Origin: UBA1926 sp036732005
GTDB taxonomy: Bacteria; Planctomycetota; Phycisphaerae; Phycisphaerales; UBA1924
Length of the DNA: 64,000 nucleotides
Reading direction: 5' to 3'
Assembly: GCA_036732005.1 (NCBI GenBank)
Contig: DAINDF010000007.1
Span: 144,730 to 208,729, forward strand
Below, piece after piece: positions 33,385 to 41,388 of the stretch. The position numbers were made by a program, and so were the translations under genes. The notes under the pieces are model-generated. The model searched no databases, was not told where the DNA came from, and worked only from the letters and a program-made list of their open reading frames with translations. How positions within the stretch are numbered: the stretch's first letter is position 1; each line of letters begins with the position of its first letter.

Positions 33385-34602
33385 ATGCCGCGTCCCGCCG
33401 CCGCCCAGTTCGCCACCCTGTTCGCCGTCCTGGTCGCCCTGCTCATCCCGTCGCCACGCCCCGCCGCCGCCGCAGAGCCCGCCCCGGTGGCCCTCCGCGT
33501 CGCGACCTTCAACATCGAGGACCTCCGCACCGAGGAACTCCTTCCCCCCTACAGCGAGCGTGCCCGCCGAGCGGCCGCGGTGATCCAGCGGATCCGCCCC
33601 AATGTCATCCTGATCAACGAGATCGCCTACGACATGCCGGGCGCGCCCGGGTTCGACGCCGACGCCGGCCCGGGCCGGAACGCCGCGCGATTCGCCGAAC
33701 TGCTCGCGGTCCCCCAGTCGCCCGACCTCAAGCCCCTGAACCTGACCCCGTTCACCGCCGAGTCGAACACGGGCCGCGCCAGCGGCTTCGACCTCGACCG
33801 CAACGGCCAGGTCGTGACGGTCATCCCGCCCCCCGCACCCGAGCAGACCGACGACCACCGCGCCTTCGGGGGCGACTGCTGGGGCTTCGGGACCTTCCCG
33901 GGTCAGTACGGCATGGCCCTGCTCGTCGACTCGCGCCTCGCGATCAAGACCGAGTATGTGCGCACCTTCCGCCTCTTCCCCTGGTCGGGCATGCCCAACG
34001 CCCTCCTCCCGACCTTCACCGACGACGAGGGCAACGAGAAGCCCTGGTACGAGGACGAAGCGGGCGCCCTTTTCCGTCTCTCCTCCAAGAGCCACTGGGA
34101 TGTGCCGGTCGAACTGCCCAACGGCGAGACCGTCCACTTCCTCTGCAGCCATCCCACCCCGCCCGCCTTCGACGGCGACGAGGCCCGGAACAAGAAACGC
34201 AACCACGACGAGATCCGCTTCTGGGCCGACTATGTCGACAACGCCGCCTACTTCACCGACGACCGCCAGCAACCCGGCGGGCTCCCCCGCGGGGCCCACT
34301 TCGTCGTCCTGGGCGACCTCAACGCCGACCCCGACGAGGGCTCCGCCCTCGGCGACCCCATCGCCCTGCTGCTCGGCAGCCGCCTCTTCGCCGACGATGC
34401 TCGCCCCACGAGCGACATCGAACTCCCCGGGCTCGACCCCGACGACACCGCCCGGTTCCGTCTCCGCGTCGACTATGTCCTGCCCTCGCGCACGATCACG
34501 GTCAATCGCGCCGGCGTCTGGCGCCACCCGCCCGCCGGGGGCGGCGAGTTCCCCTCCGACCACTTCCCCGTCTGGGCCGACATCGTGGTCCCCGCGGAAT
34601 GA
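33385..34602 (+). CDS. Secreted endonuclease/exonuclease/phosphatase-family protein
   Basis: 405 residues. Signal peptide AQFATLFAVLVALLIPSPRPAAAAE, start ATG 33385 with GGGGAG upstream. EEP fold motifs: VATFNIEDLRT, ILINEIAYD (catalytic Glu), QYGMALLVDS, FLCSHPTPP, VVLGDLNADPDEGS and PSDHFPVWADI (catalytic Asp-His). The family includes DNases, phosphodiesterases and phospholipases; the substrate is unknown. Starts 59 bases after the HET-C-like gene and may be in the same transcript. Confidence 0.88.
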   Translation: MPRPAAAQFATLFAVLVALLIPSPRPAAAAEPAPVALRVATFNIEDLRTEELLPPYSERARRAAAVIQRIRPNVILINEIAYDMPGAPGFDADAGPGRNAARFAELLAVPQSPDLKPLNLTPFTAESNTGRASGFDLDRNGQVVTVIPPPAPEQTDDHRAFGGDCWGFGTFPGQYGMALLVDSRLAIKTEYVRTFRLFPWSGMPNALLPTFTDDEGNEKPWYEDEAGALFRLSSKSHWDVPVELPNGETVHFLCSHPTPPAFDGDEARNKKRNHDEIRFWADYVDNAAYFTDDRQQPGGLPRGAHFVVLGDLNADPDEGSALGDPIALLLGSRLFADDARPTSDIELPGLDPDDTARFRLRVDYVLPSRTITVNRAGVWRHPPAGGGEFPSDHFPVWADIVVPAE

Positions 34603-34690
34603 CCCCACGAACCAGCCGCCGCCCACAGCCTCCTACCATCCGGGTCCGGTGCACCCGAACCCCCGACCAGCCGAACCGGAGCCCGAGCCG

Positions 34691-35656
34691 GTGACCCAGA
34701 CCACCCCGACGATCATCCGCGTTGCCGATCGCCAACGCGACGCCTCCGTCCTCGCCGCGGCGATCGAGTCCGGCAAGCCGGGCATCACCCGCCTGGTCAC
34801 CATCACCGCCGCCGTCGGGTTCCTGCTCGCCGCGTTCGACCGCGACGCCTGGGAGTTCCGGGGCCTCGCGCTCGCCGCGATCGGCGCCACGCTCGGCACC
34901 GCCCTCGCCTCCGCCGGCGCCAACGCGCTGAACATGTGGTACGAGGCCGACGCCGATCGCCGTATGCACCGCACCCGGGGCAGACCCATCCCCACGGGCC
35001 GGCTCACCCGGCGCGACACCATGAAACTCGGCGCGCTGCTCAGCGTCGCCGGCGTCCTGCTCACGCTCGTCCTCGCCGGGCCCGCCTCGGCGATGATCTG
35101 CCTGGCCTGCGTCGCCTCCTACATCCTCGTCTACACCCCCATGAAGACCCGCACGGTCTGGAACACCCTCCTGGGCACCATCCCCGGCGCGCTCCCCCCC
35201 ATGATCGGCGCCGCCGCCGCCTCGGAGAAGGTCGGGGCCGACGCCCTCGTGAGCCCTCTCGGCTGGTCGCTCGTCGTCCTCATGGTCGTCTGGCAGATCC
35301 CCCACTTCCTCGCCATCGCCTGGCTCTACCGAGACGATTACGCCCGAGGCGGCCTCCGCATGCTCCCCGTCGTCGACGGGCACGGCGGGCTCACCGCCGC
35401 GGTCATCGTCGCCACCGCCGCGCTGCTTATCCCCGCCTCCCTCCTCCCCGTCGCCGCCGGCCCGGGGCTGCTGGGCCCCATCACCCTGTCGATCGCGACG
35501 CTCTCGGGCCTCGCCTATCTCGCCCTCTGCATCAGGCTGGCCGCACGCCGCGATGACGCGAGCGCCAAGCGGGTCTTCTTCGCCTCGATCATCCACCTCC
35601 CCCTGCTCCTCATCGTGATGGTCGCCGAGGCCGGCCTCCAGGCGATCTTCGGATGA
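34691..35656 (+). CDS. ctaB: Protoheme IX farnesyltransferase
   Basis: 321 residues from GTG 34691 (GGAG upstream); a GTG at 34648 is possible. Integral membrane UbiA-family enzyme making heme O from heme B. The prenyl-phosphate site reads NALNMWYEADADRRMHRTRGRPIPTGRL and the second conserved loop YRDDYARGGLRMLP. Several membrane helices are visible. Overlaps the following ABC ATPase gene by ATGA and leads a cluster ending in a SCO protein, all fitting cytochrome oxidase biogenesis. Confidence 0.94.
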   Translation: MTQTTPTIIRVADRQRDASVLAAAIESGKPGITRLVTITAAVGFLLAAFDRDAWEFRGLALAAIGATLGTALASAGANALNMWYEADADRRMHRTRGRPIPTGRLTRRDTMKLGALLSVAGVLLTLVLAGPASAMICLACVASYILVYTPMKTRTVWNTLLGTIPGALPPMIGAAAASEKVGADALVSPLGWSLVVLMVVWQIPHFLAIAWLYRDDYARGGLRMLPVVDGHGGLTAAVIVATAALLIPASLLPVAAGPGLLGPITLSIATLSGLAYLALCIRLAARRDDASAKRVFFASIIHLPLLLIVMVAEAGLQAIFG

Positions 35657-36618
35657 GCGAGCACAGCCCCATCCTCGCCCTCCGAGGTGTCCAACGCCTC
35701 CACAAGACCAAACAGGGCGAACGCGTCGGCGTCCACGAGGTCACCTTCGAGATCCCCCCCGGCCAATGGGCCGCGCTCCTCGGCCCCAACGGCAGCGGCA
35801 AGTCCACGCTGCTCCGCCTCATCGCCACCGCCGACTGGGCCCAGCGGGGCGAGATCGAACTCGCCGGCGTGCGTGTGCACCGGGGCTGGTCCACCGCCGA
35901 GAGAGACAAGGCCCGCCGATCGCTCGGCGTCGTCTTCCAGGCCCCGGCGCTCGACCCCTTGCTCACCGTCCGCGAGAACCTCGCCGCCGCCGCCTCGCTG
36001 CTGGGCCTGGCGGGCCGCGCCGCCTCCGATCGCGTCGAGCACCTCATGGCCCTCATGGACATCAGCGACCGTGCCCGCGATCTCGTCGGCCGGCTCAGCG
36101 GGGGCCTCAAGCGCCGCGCCGATCTCGCCCGCGCCATGCTCGGCTCGCCCCGCCTGCTCGTCCTCGACGAGCCCACCGTCGGGCTCGACCCCGACGCGAG
36201 GGGCCTGCTCCTGCGCGCCCTCCGCGAACTCCACGCCGGGGAATCCCCCCCCGCGATCCTGCACAGCACCCACCTGACCGAGGAGGCCGAACAGGCCGAC
36301 CGCGTCCTCTTCATGCACCGGGGCCGGATCGCCGCCGACGCCACCCCCGCCTCGCTCCGCGAGCAACTCGGCGAGCGCACGCTGATCCTCGAGGGCGACC
36401 CCGACGAGGCGACCCGCTGCCTCGCCTCGCTCGGGCTTGAACCGCGCCGCGCGGGCCCGACCCGCGTCATGGCCTCCGGCGACGAGCCCTCGCTCGAACG
36501 GGCCGCCGTCGAACTCAGCCGCACCGGGCGCTCGTTCTCCGTCGGCACGCCCACACTCGCCGACGCCTACTCCGCCCTCGTCGGCCGCGGGCTCTCCGAC
36601 AACGGGGGAACGCCGTGA
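35653..36618 (+). CDS. ABC transporter ATP-binding protein
   Basis: 321 residues. Walker A GPNGSGKSTLL near residue 45, Q-loop VVFQAPALDPLL, signature LSGGLKRRADLARA, Walker B LLVLDEPTVGLDPDARG, H-loop HSTHLTEEAE. The extra C-terminal ~90 residues (IAADATPASLREQL...) are typical of DrrA/NatA-type exporters. Overlaps ctaB before and the permease after by four bases each, so the products form one transporter with 36615-37358. By position it may serve cytochrome oxidase assembly. Confidence 0.95.
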   Translation: MSEHSPILALRGVQRLHKTKQGERVGVHEVTFEIPPGQWAALLGPNGSGKSTLLRLIATADWAQRGEIELAGVRVHRGWSTAERDKARRSLGVVFQAPALDPLLTVRENLAAAASLLGLAGRAASDRVEHLMALMDISDRARDLVGRLSGGLKRRADLARAMLGSPRLLVLDEPTVGLDPDARGLLLRALRELHAGESPPAILHSTHLTEEAEQADRVLFMHRGRIAADATPASLREQLGERTLILEGDPDEATRCLASLGLEPRRAGPTRVMASGDEPSLERAAVELSRTGRSFSVGTPTLADAYSALVGRGLSDNGGTP

Positions 36619-37358
36619 ACGCCCTCGCCTGGCTCCTCCGACGCGAATTGATCCGGTTCCTCCGCCGGCCCAGCCAACTCGTCTCCACGCTCGCCACGCC
36701 GGTCGTTGTCTGGGCCTTCCTCGCCGCCGGCTTCGCCAACGCGACCACACAGGGAACCTACGCCGCCCACCTCGCCCCGGGCATGGCCATCCTCGTCGTC
36801 ATGTTCTCCACCGTCTTCGTCGGCATGTCGCTCATCGAGGACCGGCACATGGGCTTCCTCCAGGGCGTCCTCGTCAGCCCCGCCCCAAGGTCCGCCATCG
36901 CCGGCGGAAAACTCGCCGCCGCGGCCCTCCTCGGCGCCATCCAGGGCATCCCCCTCCTCCTCGTCTCCCCCTTCCTCGGCGTCGAGACCTCCGCGCTCGG
37001 CCTCGCCGTCGCCTCCGCGGGCCTCATGCTCACCGCCGCCGCCGTCGGCGGGTTCGGCCTCGCCCTCGCCTGGTGGATCGATTCCTCCCGAGGCTACCAC
37101 GGCCTGCTCACCACCCTCATCATGCCCCTCTGGCTCCTCAGCGGCTCACTCTTCCCCCGCGAGACCGCCGCCGGATGGATCGTGTTCATCGAGCAGATCA
37201 ACCCCGTCGGCTGGTGCCGGACCACCATCGAGGCCGCCATGACCGGCTCGCTCCAGCACACCCCCTTCGCCGCGCTCGGGTGCGCCGCCTTCGCCGCCGC
37301 GGGCATCGCCGCCGCCGTCGCCACCCTCGGCAACGCCCCCCGAGCCTCGGAAGGGTGA
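36615..37358 (+). CDS. ABC-2 type permease
   Basis: 247 residues, GTG start in a GTGA overlap with the ATPase gene. Six hydrophobic segments; the ABC-2 pattern GMSLIEDRHMGFLQGVLVSPAPR lies between helices 2 and 3, and the C-terminal GSLFPRETAAGWIVFIEQINP is family-typical. It makes the membrane channel for the neighbouring ATPase. The substrate is not known. Confidence 0.92.
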   Translation: MNALAWLLRRELIRFLRRPSQLVSTLATPVVVWAFLAAGFANATTQGTYAAHLAPGMAILVVMFSTVFVGMSLIEDRHMGFLQGVLVSPAPRSAIAGGKLAAAALLGAIQGIPLLLVSPFLGVETSALGLAVASAGLMLTAAAVGGFGLALAWWIDSSRGYHGLLTTLIMPLWLLSGSLFPRETAAGWIVFIEQINPVGWCRTTIEAAMTGSLQHTPFAALGCAAFAAAGIAAAVATLGNAPRASEG

Positions 37359-37442
37359 CCCAGACCACCATTCCCGCGGCCCGTCGCGGTCCGCGCCGCG
37401 TGCGCCGCCGCACGCACCCCGGCCCACGCCCTACCGTCCCCC

Positions 37443-38060
37443 GTGGCACTCCCCCGCGGCATCACGCCCGCGTTGATCGCCCTCGCCGCACTTCTTACGC
37501 CGGCATGCGGGCCCGATTACGCCGCCCCCGACCCCGGATACGAGAATTTCCGCGTCACCGGCTTCGAACTCGTTGATGAAAAGGGCGGCCCGGTCGACGC
37601 CTCCATCCTCGACAACCGCTTCACCGTCCTCGACTTCTTCTTCACCAACTGCCCCATCTATTGCCCCACGATGGGCGCGGTCATGCGACGCGTGCAGGAC
37701 GCCACCCAGGGCGACCACATCCGCCTGCTCAGCATCAGCGTGGACGGCGTCAACGACACCCCGGACGCGATCGCCCGCTACGCACGCGACCTCGGCGCCG
37801 ACCCCGCCCGATGGACCTTCCTCACCGGCCCACCCGAGCGGACCCGCGCCCTCGCCGAGGAACAACTCAAGCTCGGCGTCACCATCAACAAAGGCCAGCA
37901 GGTCGCCCTCCCGAGCGGCGGCACCATGGACTTCATCGACCACCCGACCAGGCTCATCCTCATCGGGCCCGACCGCCGCGTCCTCGGCATGTACTCATAC
38001 GCCCGGGAGGATGAGATCCAGTTGCTCATCCAGCGACTGCGCCGCCTCCCCGCGCCCTGA
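37443..38060 (+). CDS. SCO1/SenC-type copper chaperone
   Basis: 205 residues from GTG 37443. Lipoprotein-like signal ALIALAALLTPAC. Thioredoxin-like fold with the copper-binding CPIYC pair (FFTNCPIYCPTMGAV) near residue 67 and the third ligand His in MDFIDHPTRLILI. SCO proteins deliver copper to the CuA site of cytochrome oxidase. Forms a cluster with ctaB and an ABC transporter. The 84-base gap before it holds no gene. Confidence 0.92.
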   Translation: MALPRGITPALIALAALLTPACGPDYAAPDPGYENFRVTGFELVDEKGGPVDASILDNRFTVLDFFFTNCPIYCPTMGAVMRRVQDATQGDHIRLLSISVDGVNDTPDAIARYARDLGADPARWTFLTGPPERTRALAEEQLKLGVTINKGQQVALPSGGTMDFIDHPTRLILIGPDRRVLGMYSYAREDEIQLLIQRLRRLPAP

Positions 38061-38216
38061 AACGAGCGAAAGATCCACCGCCGCCGCCAGACGCATCGAC
38101 CCGAGCCTCCGGGGCTCGATCTCCACCCGCTCCGCGATCGCTTCGATCAGCCCCACCCTGGCTCGCTTCTTCGAAGCCGCGGCCTCCGACGATACCGCCT
38201 CACTCCGCCCGTCCAT
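37995..38216 (-). CDS. Possible small protein downstream of ECF sigma gene
   Basis: 73 residues from ATG 38216, overlapping the end of the sigma gene by 17 bases and the 3' end of the SCO gene (opposite strand) by 66. Sequence is Arg/Ala/Glu-rich with one likely helix (RVGLIEAIAERVEI). No family is recognised. Position after a sigma gene would suit a regulator, but the overlap with SCO makes this doubtful. Confidence 0.3.
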   Translation of the reverse strand: MDGRSEAVSSEAAASKKRARVGLIEAIAERVEIEPRRLGSMRLAAAVDLSLVSGRGEAAQSLDEQLDLILPGV

Positions 38217-38712
38217 ACGCCCCCTCCTGCACCGCGCTGCGGAGCCGCTCAACGCCCCGGTACCGCCAGTTGTTCACATCCGTGATCTTGACCCCCATCG
38301 ACGCCGCCGCCTGCTTGTACGACAGCCCCCGAAGCGTCACCAGCTCCACCGCCTGCCGCTCGCGATCATCCAGCCCCCCCACCGCCCGACGGATCGCCTC
38401 CGTGGGACGGTCGATGCCAGGCTCGGCCTCCCGCCCCGCGGCGCGGCATGCCTCCGCGGAGGCCGCGTGCCGCGCGAAACGACGCTCCGAATCATGCCGC
38501 CGACGCATCAGGTTCTTGGCGATCTGAATCAGGTACCCGGGACGGATCTCACGCGACGCAAGGTCGGGCAAGCGGAGCAACCGCGCGAACACCTCCTGCG
38601 CGATGTCCTCCGCCGCCGACGCGTCGAGCGACCGCTTCGCGAACCGGTACACGAGTTCGTAGTGTTGCTCAAAGAGTGCGAGCAGCACACCCGGGCGTGG
38701 ATCCGACGGCAT
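38200..38712 (-). CDS. ECF sigma factor
   Basis: 170 residues from ATG 38712, GGGAGG 7 bases upstream. Sigma-2: LLALFEQHYELVYRFAKRSLDASAAEDIAQEVFARLLRLPDL, REIRPGYLIQIAKNLMRRRHDSERR; sigma-4: AVGGLDDRERQAVELVTLRGLSYKQAAASMGVKITDVNNWRYRGVERLR. The HTH has a VNNWRYRG in place of the usual VKSRLxRA, so recognition may differ. No anti-sigma factor is seen next to it. Confidence 0.9.
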   Translation of the reverse strand: MPSDPRPGVLLALFEQHYELVYRFAKRSLDASAAEDIAQEVFARLLRLPDLASREIRPGYLIQIAKNLMRRRHDSERRFARHAASAEACRAAGREAEPGIDRPTEAIRRAVGGLDDRERQAVELVTLRGLSYKQAAASMGVKITDVNNWRYRGVERLRSAVQEGAYGRAE

Positions 38713-38915
38713 GTCGAGACCTCCCACCGCAGAGGCCGGGCCCAGCCTCCGCCAACGGTCGTCATCGCGGCCACGGCTCCGGAAAGCCGACCGCCTTGTC
38801 GGCCCCCGTTCCCGCCGGTGTCTGGATCTCCCCGGAACGCAGGGTCAGGGTCGAGCGACCCGTCGCGTGAACATAAACTCGCCCGCCACGCGATACAAGC
38901 ATCCTGTTCCAAGAA

Positions 38916-39941
38916 TCATTCGAAAATGACGAGGTCCGCCCGAACCTCGCACCGAAGCCCCCCAAAACAAAGGGTTTTCGGCGAGCCCTCCCCGCTCCGC
39001 ACCGCGCGAACCCATGATGAGATGGCTCGCTCCCCCACCCGGTCCAGGCGATGCCCCCCCCGAACCGTGTGGTGAACCAGCACCAACAACTCCCCCAGCA
39101 CCGCCGCCGGCTCACCCCGCAGCGCCGACCGCGCGAACGACAACCGCCCCCCCTCCAGCCTCGCCGAATCCAGCAGCGCCGAAGCCCGGGCGACCAGCGC
39201 CGCGTGCGCCGACGCCTGCACCGAAGCCGCACGCACCGCGCGGTGCGCCGCCTCCGGCTCGACCGACGCCAGCGCAGGCAGCACCCGCGCCCGCAGCGCC
39301 GCCCGCAGCCGAGACTCGTCGCGATTCGTCCCGTCCTCGGCCCAAGCCCACCCGCAGCGGCGGCAGAGCTCGCGCGCCTCCTCGCGCGTCGCCACCAGCA
39401 TCGGGCGCACCAGCACGAGCCCCGTCCCCCCCAACGCGCGCGCCGGGCGGATCCCCGACAACCCCCGGGGCCCCGCCCCGCGCAGCAGCCGCATGAGCAC
39501 CGTCTCGAGCTGGTCATCCGCGTGATGCCCCGTCGCAACGAACCTCAGCCCGCACGCCGACGCCAGGTCGGCCAGCGCCCGCTCGCGCGCGCGCCGAGCG
39601 TTCGCCTCGGCGTTGCCCCCCGCTGACGCGACCCGCGCCTCGCCCTCGACGAACTCCAGCCCCAGCGCCCTCGCGAGCTCCGCCGCCCGGTCCCGGTCGG
39701 CCCGCGCCTCGGCCGGGGGCCGCAGGTCGTGCACCACATGGGCCACCACCGGCGCCGGAGCGACCGTCGCCAGCGCCAGCACCAGCGCCGACGAATCGGC
39801 CCCACCCGAGCAGGCGACCAGCGTCCGACGGTCCGAATCCCGGACCGCCGTTCCACCGGCCAGCGTCCGCCACCTGCCCACCACGCGGCGGACGACCGGA
39901 TCCTTCCGACTCGGGAGTTGCACGGGCCCGGCGTTCGGCAT
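38916..39941 (-). CDS. tilS: tRNA(Ile)-lysidine synthetase
   Basis: 341 residues. The PP-loop reads RTLVACSGGADSSALVLALA near residue 42, followed by VVHDLRP, FVATGHHADDQLETVLMRLLRGAGPRGLSG and ELCRRCGWAWAEDGTNRDES, all TilS-typical. It puts lysidine on the CAU anticodon of tRNA-Ile. The C-terminal domain is short. Only 14 bases separate its start from the divergent gene at 39956. The 203 bases to the sigma gene have only a 46-codon frame that I do not trust. Confidence 0.93.
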   Translation of the reverse strand: MPNAGPVQLPSRKDPVVRRVVGRWRTLAGGTAVRDSDRRTLVACSGGADSSALVLALATVAPAPVVAHVVHDLRPPAEARADRDRAAELARALGLEFVEGEARVASAGGNAEANARRARERALADLASACGLRFVATGHHADDQLETVLMRLLRGAGPRGLSGIRPARALGGTGLVLVRPMLVATREEARELCRRCGWAWAEDGTNRDESRLRAALRARVLPALASVEPEAAHRAVRAASVQASAHAALVARASALLDSARLEGGRLSFARSALRGEPAAVLGELLVLVHHTVRGGHRLDRVGERAISSWVRAVRSGEGSPKTLCFGGLRCEVRADLVIFE

Positions 39942-39955
39942 GGTTTCATCGTACG

Positions 39956-40711
39956 ATGACCCCGATGCCCGCCCTCGTGCGCACGGAAGAGCCCGAGACC
40001 GCCAAGATCGCGGAGCCCCCGATCCAGCCGCCGCGGGAGGAGCCCATCGGCCCCCCGCCGCCGACCGCGGAAGAGATCGCCGCCGCCCGCGCCGCGGAGG
40101 AAGCCGCCCTCACCCAGGTCGAACTCCAGAAGGACGAAGCACGCGAATCGGCGGCCGCGCCCGCCCGCACCCCCTTCGGGTTCTTCGGGGGCGGGGGGCT
40201 GACCGGAACGGACCTCCTCCCGGGCCTCCTGATGACCGGGGGCGTGCTGCTGATGCTCTTCATCCTGATGCGCCGGCTCTGGCACCGCCGCGGCGACCCC
40301 CGCCGCCCGGGGGACCAGACCCCGCAGGAGCGGATCGCGGCGATCCGCGCGCGCGCCCAGGACCGCGCCGACATCGAGGCGTTCAAGGTCGATGCCCACG
40401 AGTTCACCCGCCGCCTCGCCGCGATGCTCGACGGCAAGGCCGAACGCCTCGAACAACTGATCGTCGAGGCCGAGGAGAAGATCGGGACGCTCCGGGAACT
40501 CCAATCGCGCGACCCCGGGCGATCCGCCCGCGCCGCGCCCGCCGCCCCGCCCCGCCCGGGCCCCATCGACCCCGGGCCCGCCAGCCCCGCCGACAGCGTG
40601 CACGAACGCATCTACCGCCTCGCCGACGCGGGGATGAGCGCGATCGAGATCGCGCGGCAGACCGGCCAGCCCACGGGCCAGATCGAACTCATCCTCGCCC
40701 TGCGCGGCTAG
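39956..40711 (+). CDS. Membrane protein with Pro-rich N-terminus and C-terminal HTH-like end
   Basis: 251 residues. Residues 1-75 are Pro/Glu/Ala-rich (cytoplasmic or periplasmic, disordered); one membrane helix LLPGLLMTGGVLLMLFILMRRLW at about 85-107; a helical, probably coiled-coil stretch ADIEAFKVDAHEFTRRLAAMLDGKAERLEQLIVEAEEKIGTL; then a Pro-rich linker and a C-terminal ERIYRLADAGMSAIEIARQTGQPTGQIELILALRG that resembles the short HTH end of DUF6115-like proteins. Role unknown. Confidence 0.65.
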   Translation: MTPMPALVRTEEPETAKIAEPPIQPPREEPIGPPPPTAEEIAAARAAEEAALTQVELQKDEARESAAAPARTPFGFFGGGGLTGTDLLPGLLMTGGVLLMLFILMRRLWHRRGDPRRPGDQTPQERIAAIRARAQDRADIEAFKVDAHEFTRRLAAMLDGKAERLEQLIVEAEEKIGTLRELQSRDPGRSARAAPAAPPRPGPIDPGPASPADSVHERIYRLADAGMSAIEIARQTGQPTGQIELILALRG

Positions 40712-40758
40712 GCTCCCCGGGGCCCGACCCCGCCGTGCCCGGGACGGTGGTTCAGACC

Positions 40759-41388
40759 ATGGCGCGACGCACCCTCCACGACCGGTACTTCAAGCAGGCC
40801 AAGCGCGAGGGATACCTCGCGCGCTCGGCGTACAAGCTCATCGAGCTCGACGACAAGCGCAAGCTCCTCCGCCCCGGGCAGACGGTGCTGGACCTAGGCT
40901 GCGCCCCGGGGTCCTGGCTGCAGGTCGCCGCCGAGCGCGTCGGGCCCGAGGGCCGGGTCGTCGGCATCGATCTCCAGCCGGTCGGCGGGTCGTTCGGGCC
41001 CAATGTGCGCACCATCCAGGGCGATTTCACCCAGACCCCCGCGGCGGCGCTGCTGCCCGGGGGGACACTCGCGGATGTTGTGCTCTCCGACATGGCGCCG
41101 AACACCTCGGGGCACGGCGACCACTTCCGCTCCATCCGCCTCTGCGAAGCGATCGTGGACGCGCTGCCGGCCCTGCTCAAGCCGGGCGGGTCGCTGGTCA
41201 TGAAGGTCTTCGAGGGCGAGGCGTTCCCCCCGCTGATCGAGCGGCTTCGCGTCGACTTCGGCGATGTCAAGATCCTCAAGCCGAACGCGACCCGCGAGAT
41301 GTCCCGCGAGACTTATGTCACCGCGAAACGCTACCGCCCGCGCCGCGGGGCCCAGTCGCCGATCCCCGCGCCGGAGGCCGCGCCGTGA
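40759..41388 (+). CDS. rlmE: 23S rRNA (uridine-2'-O-)-methyltransferase
   Basis: 209 residues from ATG 40759. RrmJ/FtsJ fold: catalytic Lys in RYFKQAKREGYLARSAYKL, SAM loop TVLDLGCAPGSWLQVA, DVVLSDMAPNTSG (catalytic Asp), SLVMKVFEGE (second Lys) and SRETYVTAKRYRP (Glu). The K-D-K-E tetrad is complete. The enzyme methylates U2552 in the A loop. The last bases overlap the GTG of the VWA gene. Confidence 0.95.
   Translation: MARRTLHDRYFKQAKREGYLARSAYKLIELDDKRKLLRPGQTVLDLGCAPGSWLQVAAERVGPEGRVVGIDLQPVGGSFGPNVRTIQGDFTQTPAAALLPGGTLADVVLSDMAPNTSGHGDHFRSIRLCEAIVDALPALLKPGGSLVMKVFEGEAFPPLIERLRVDFGDVKILKPNATREMSRETYVTAKRYRPRRGAQSPIPAPEAAP

Noticed and set aside
38762..38904. 46-codon minus-strand frame between tilS and the sigma gene
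   Set aside because: No ribosome-binding site, no recognisable family, and codon pattern no better than the antisense frame.
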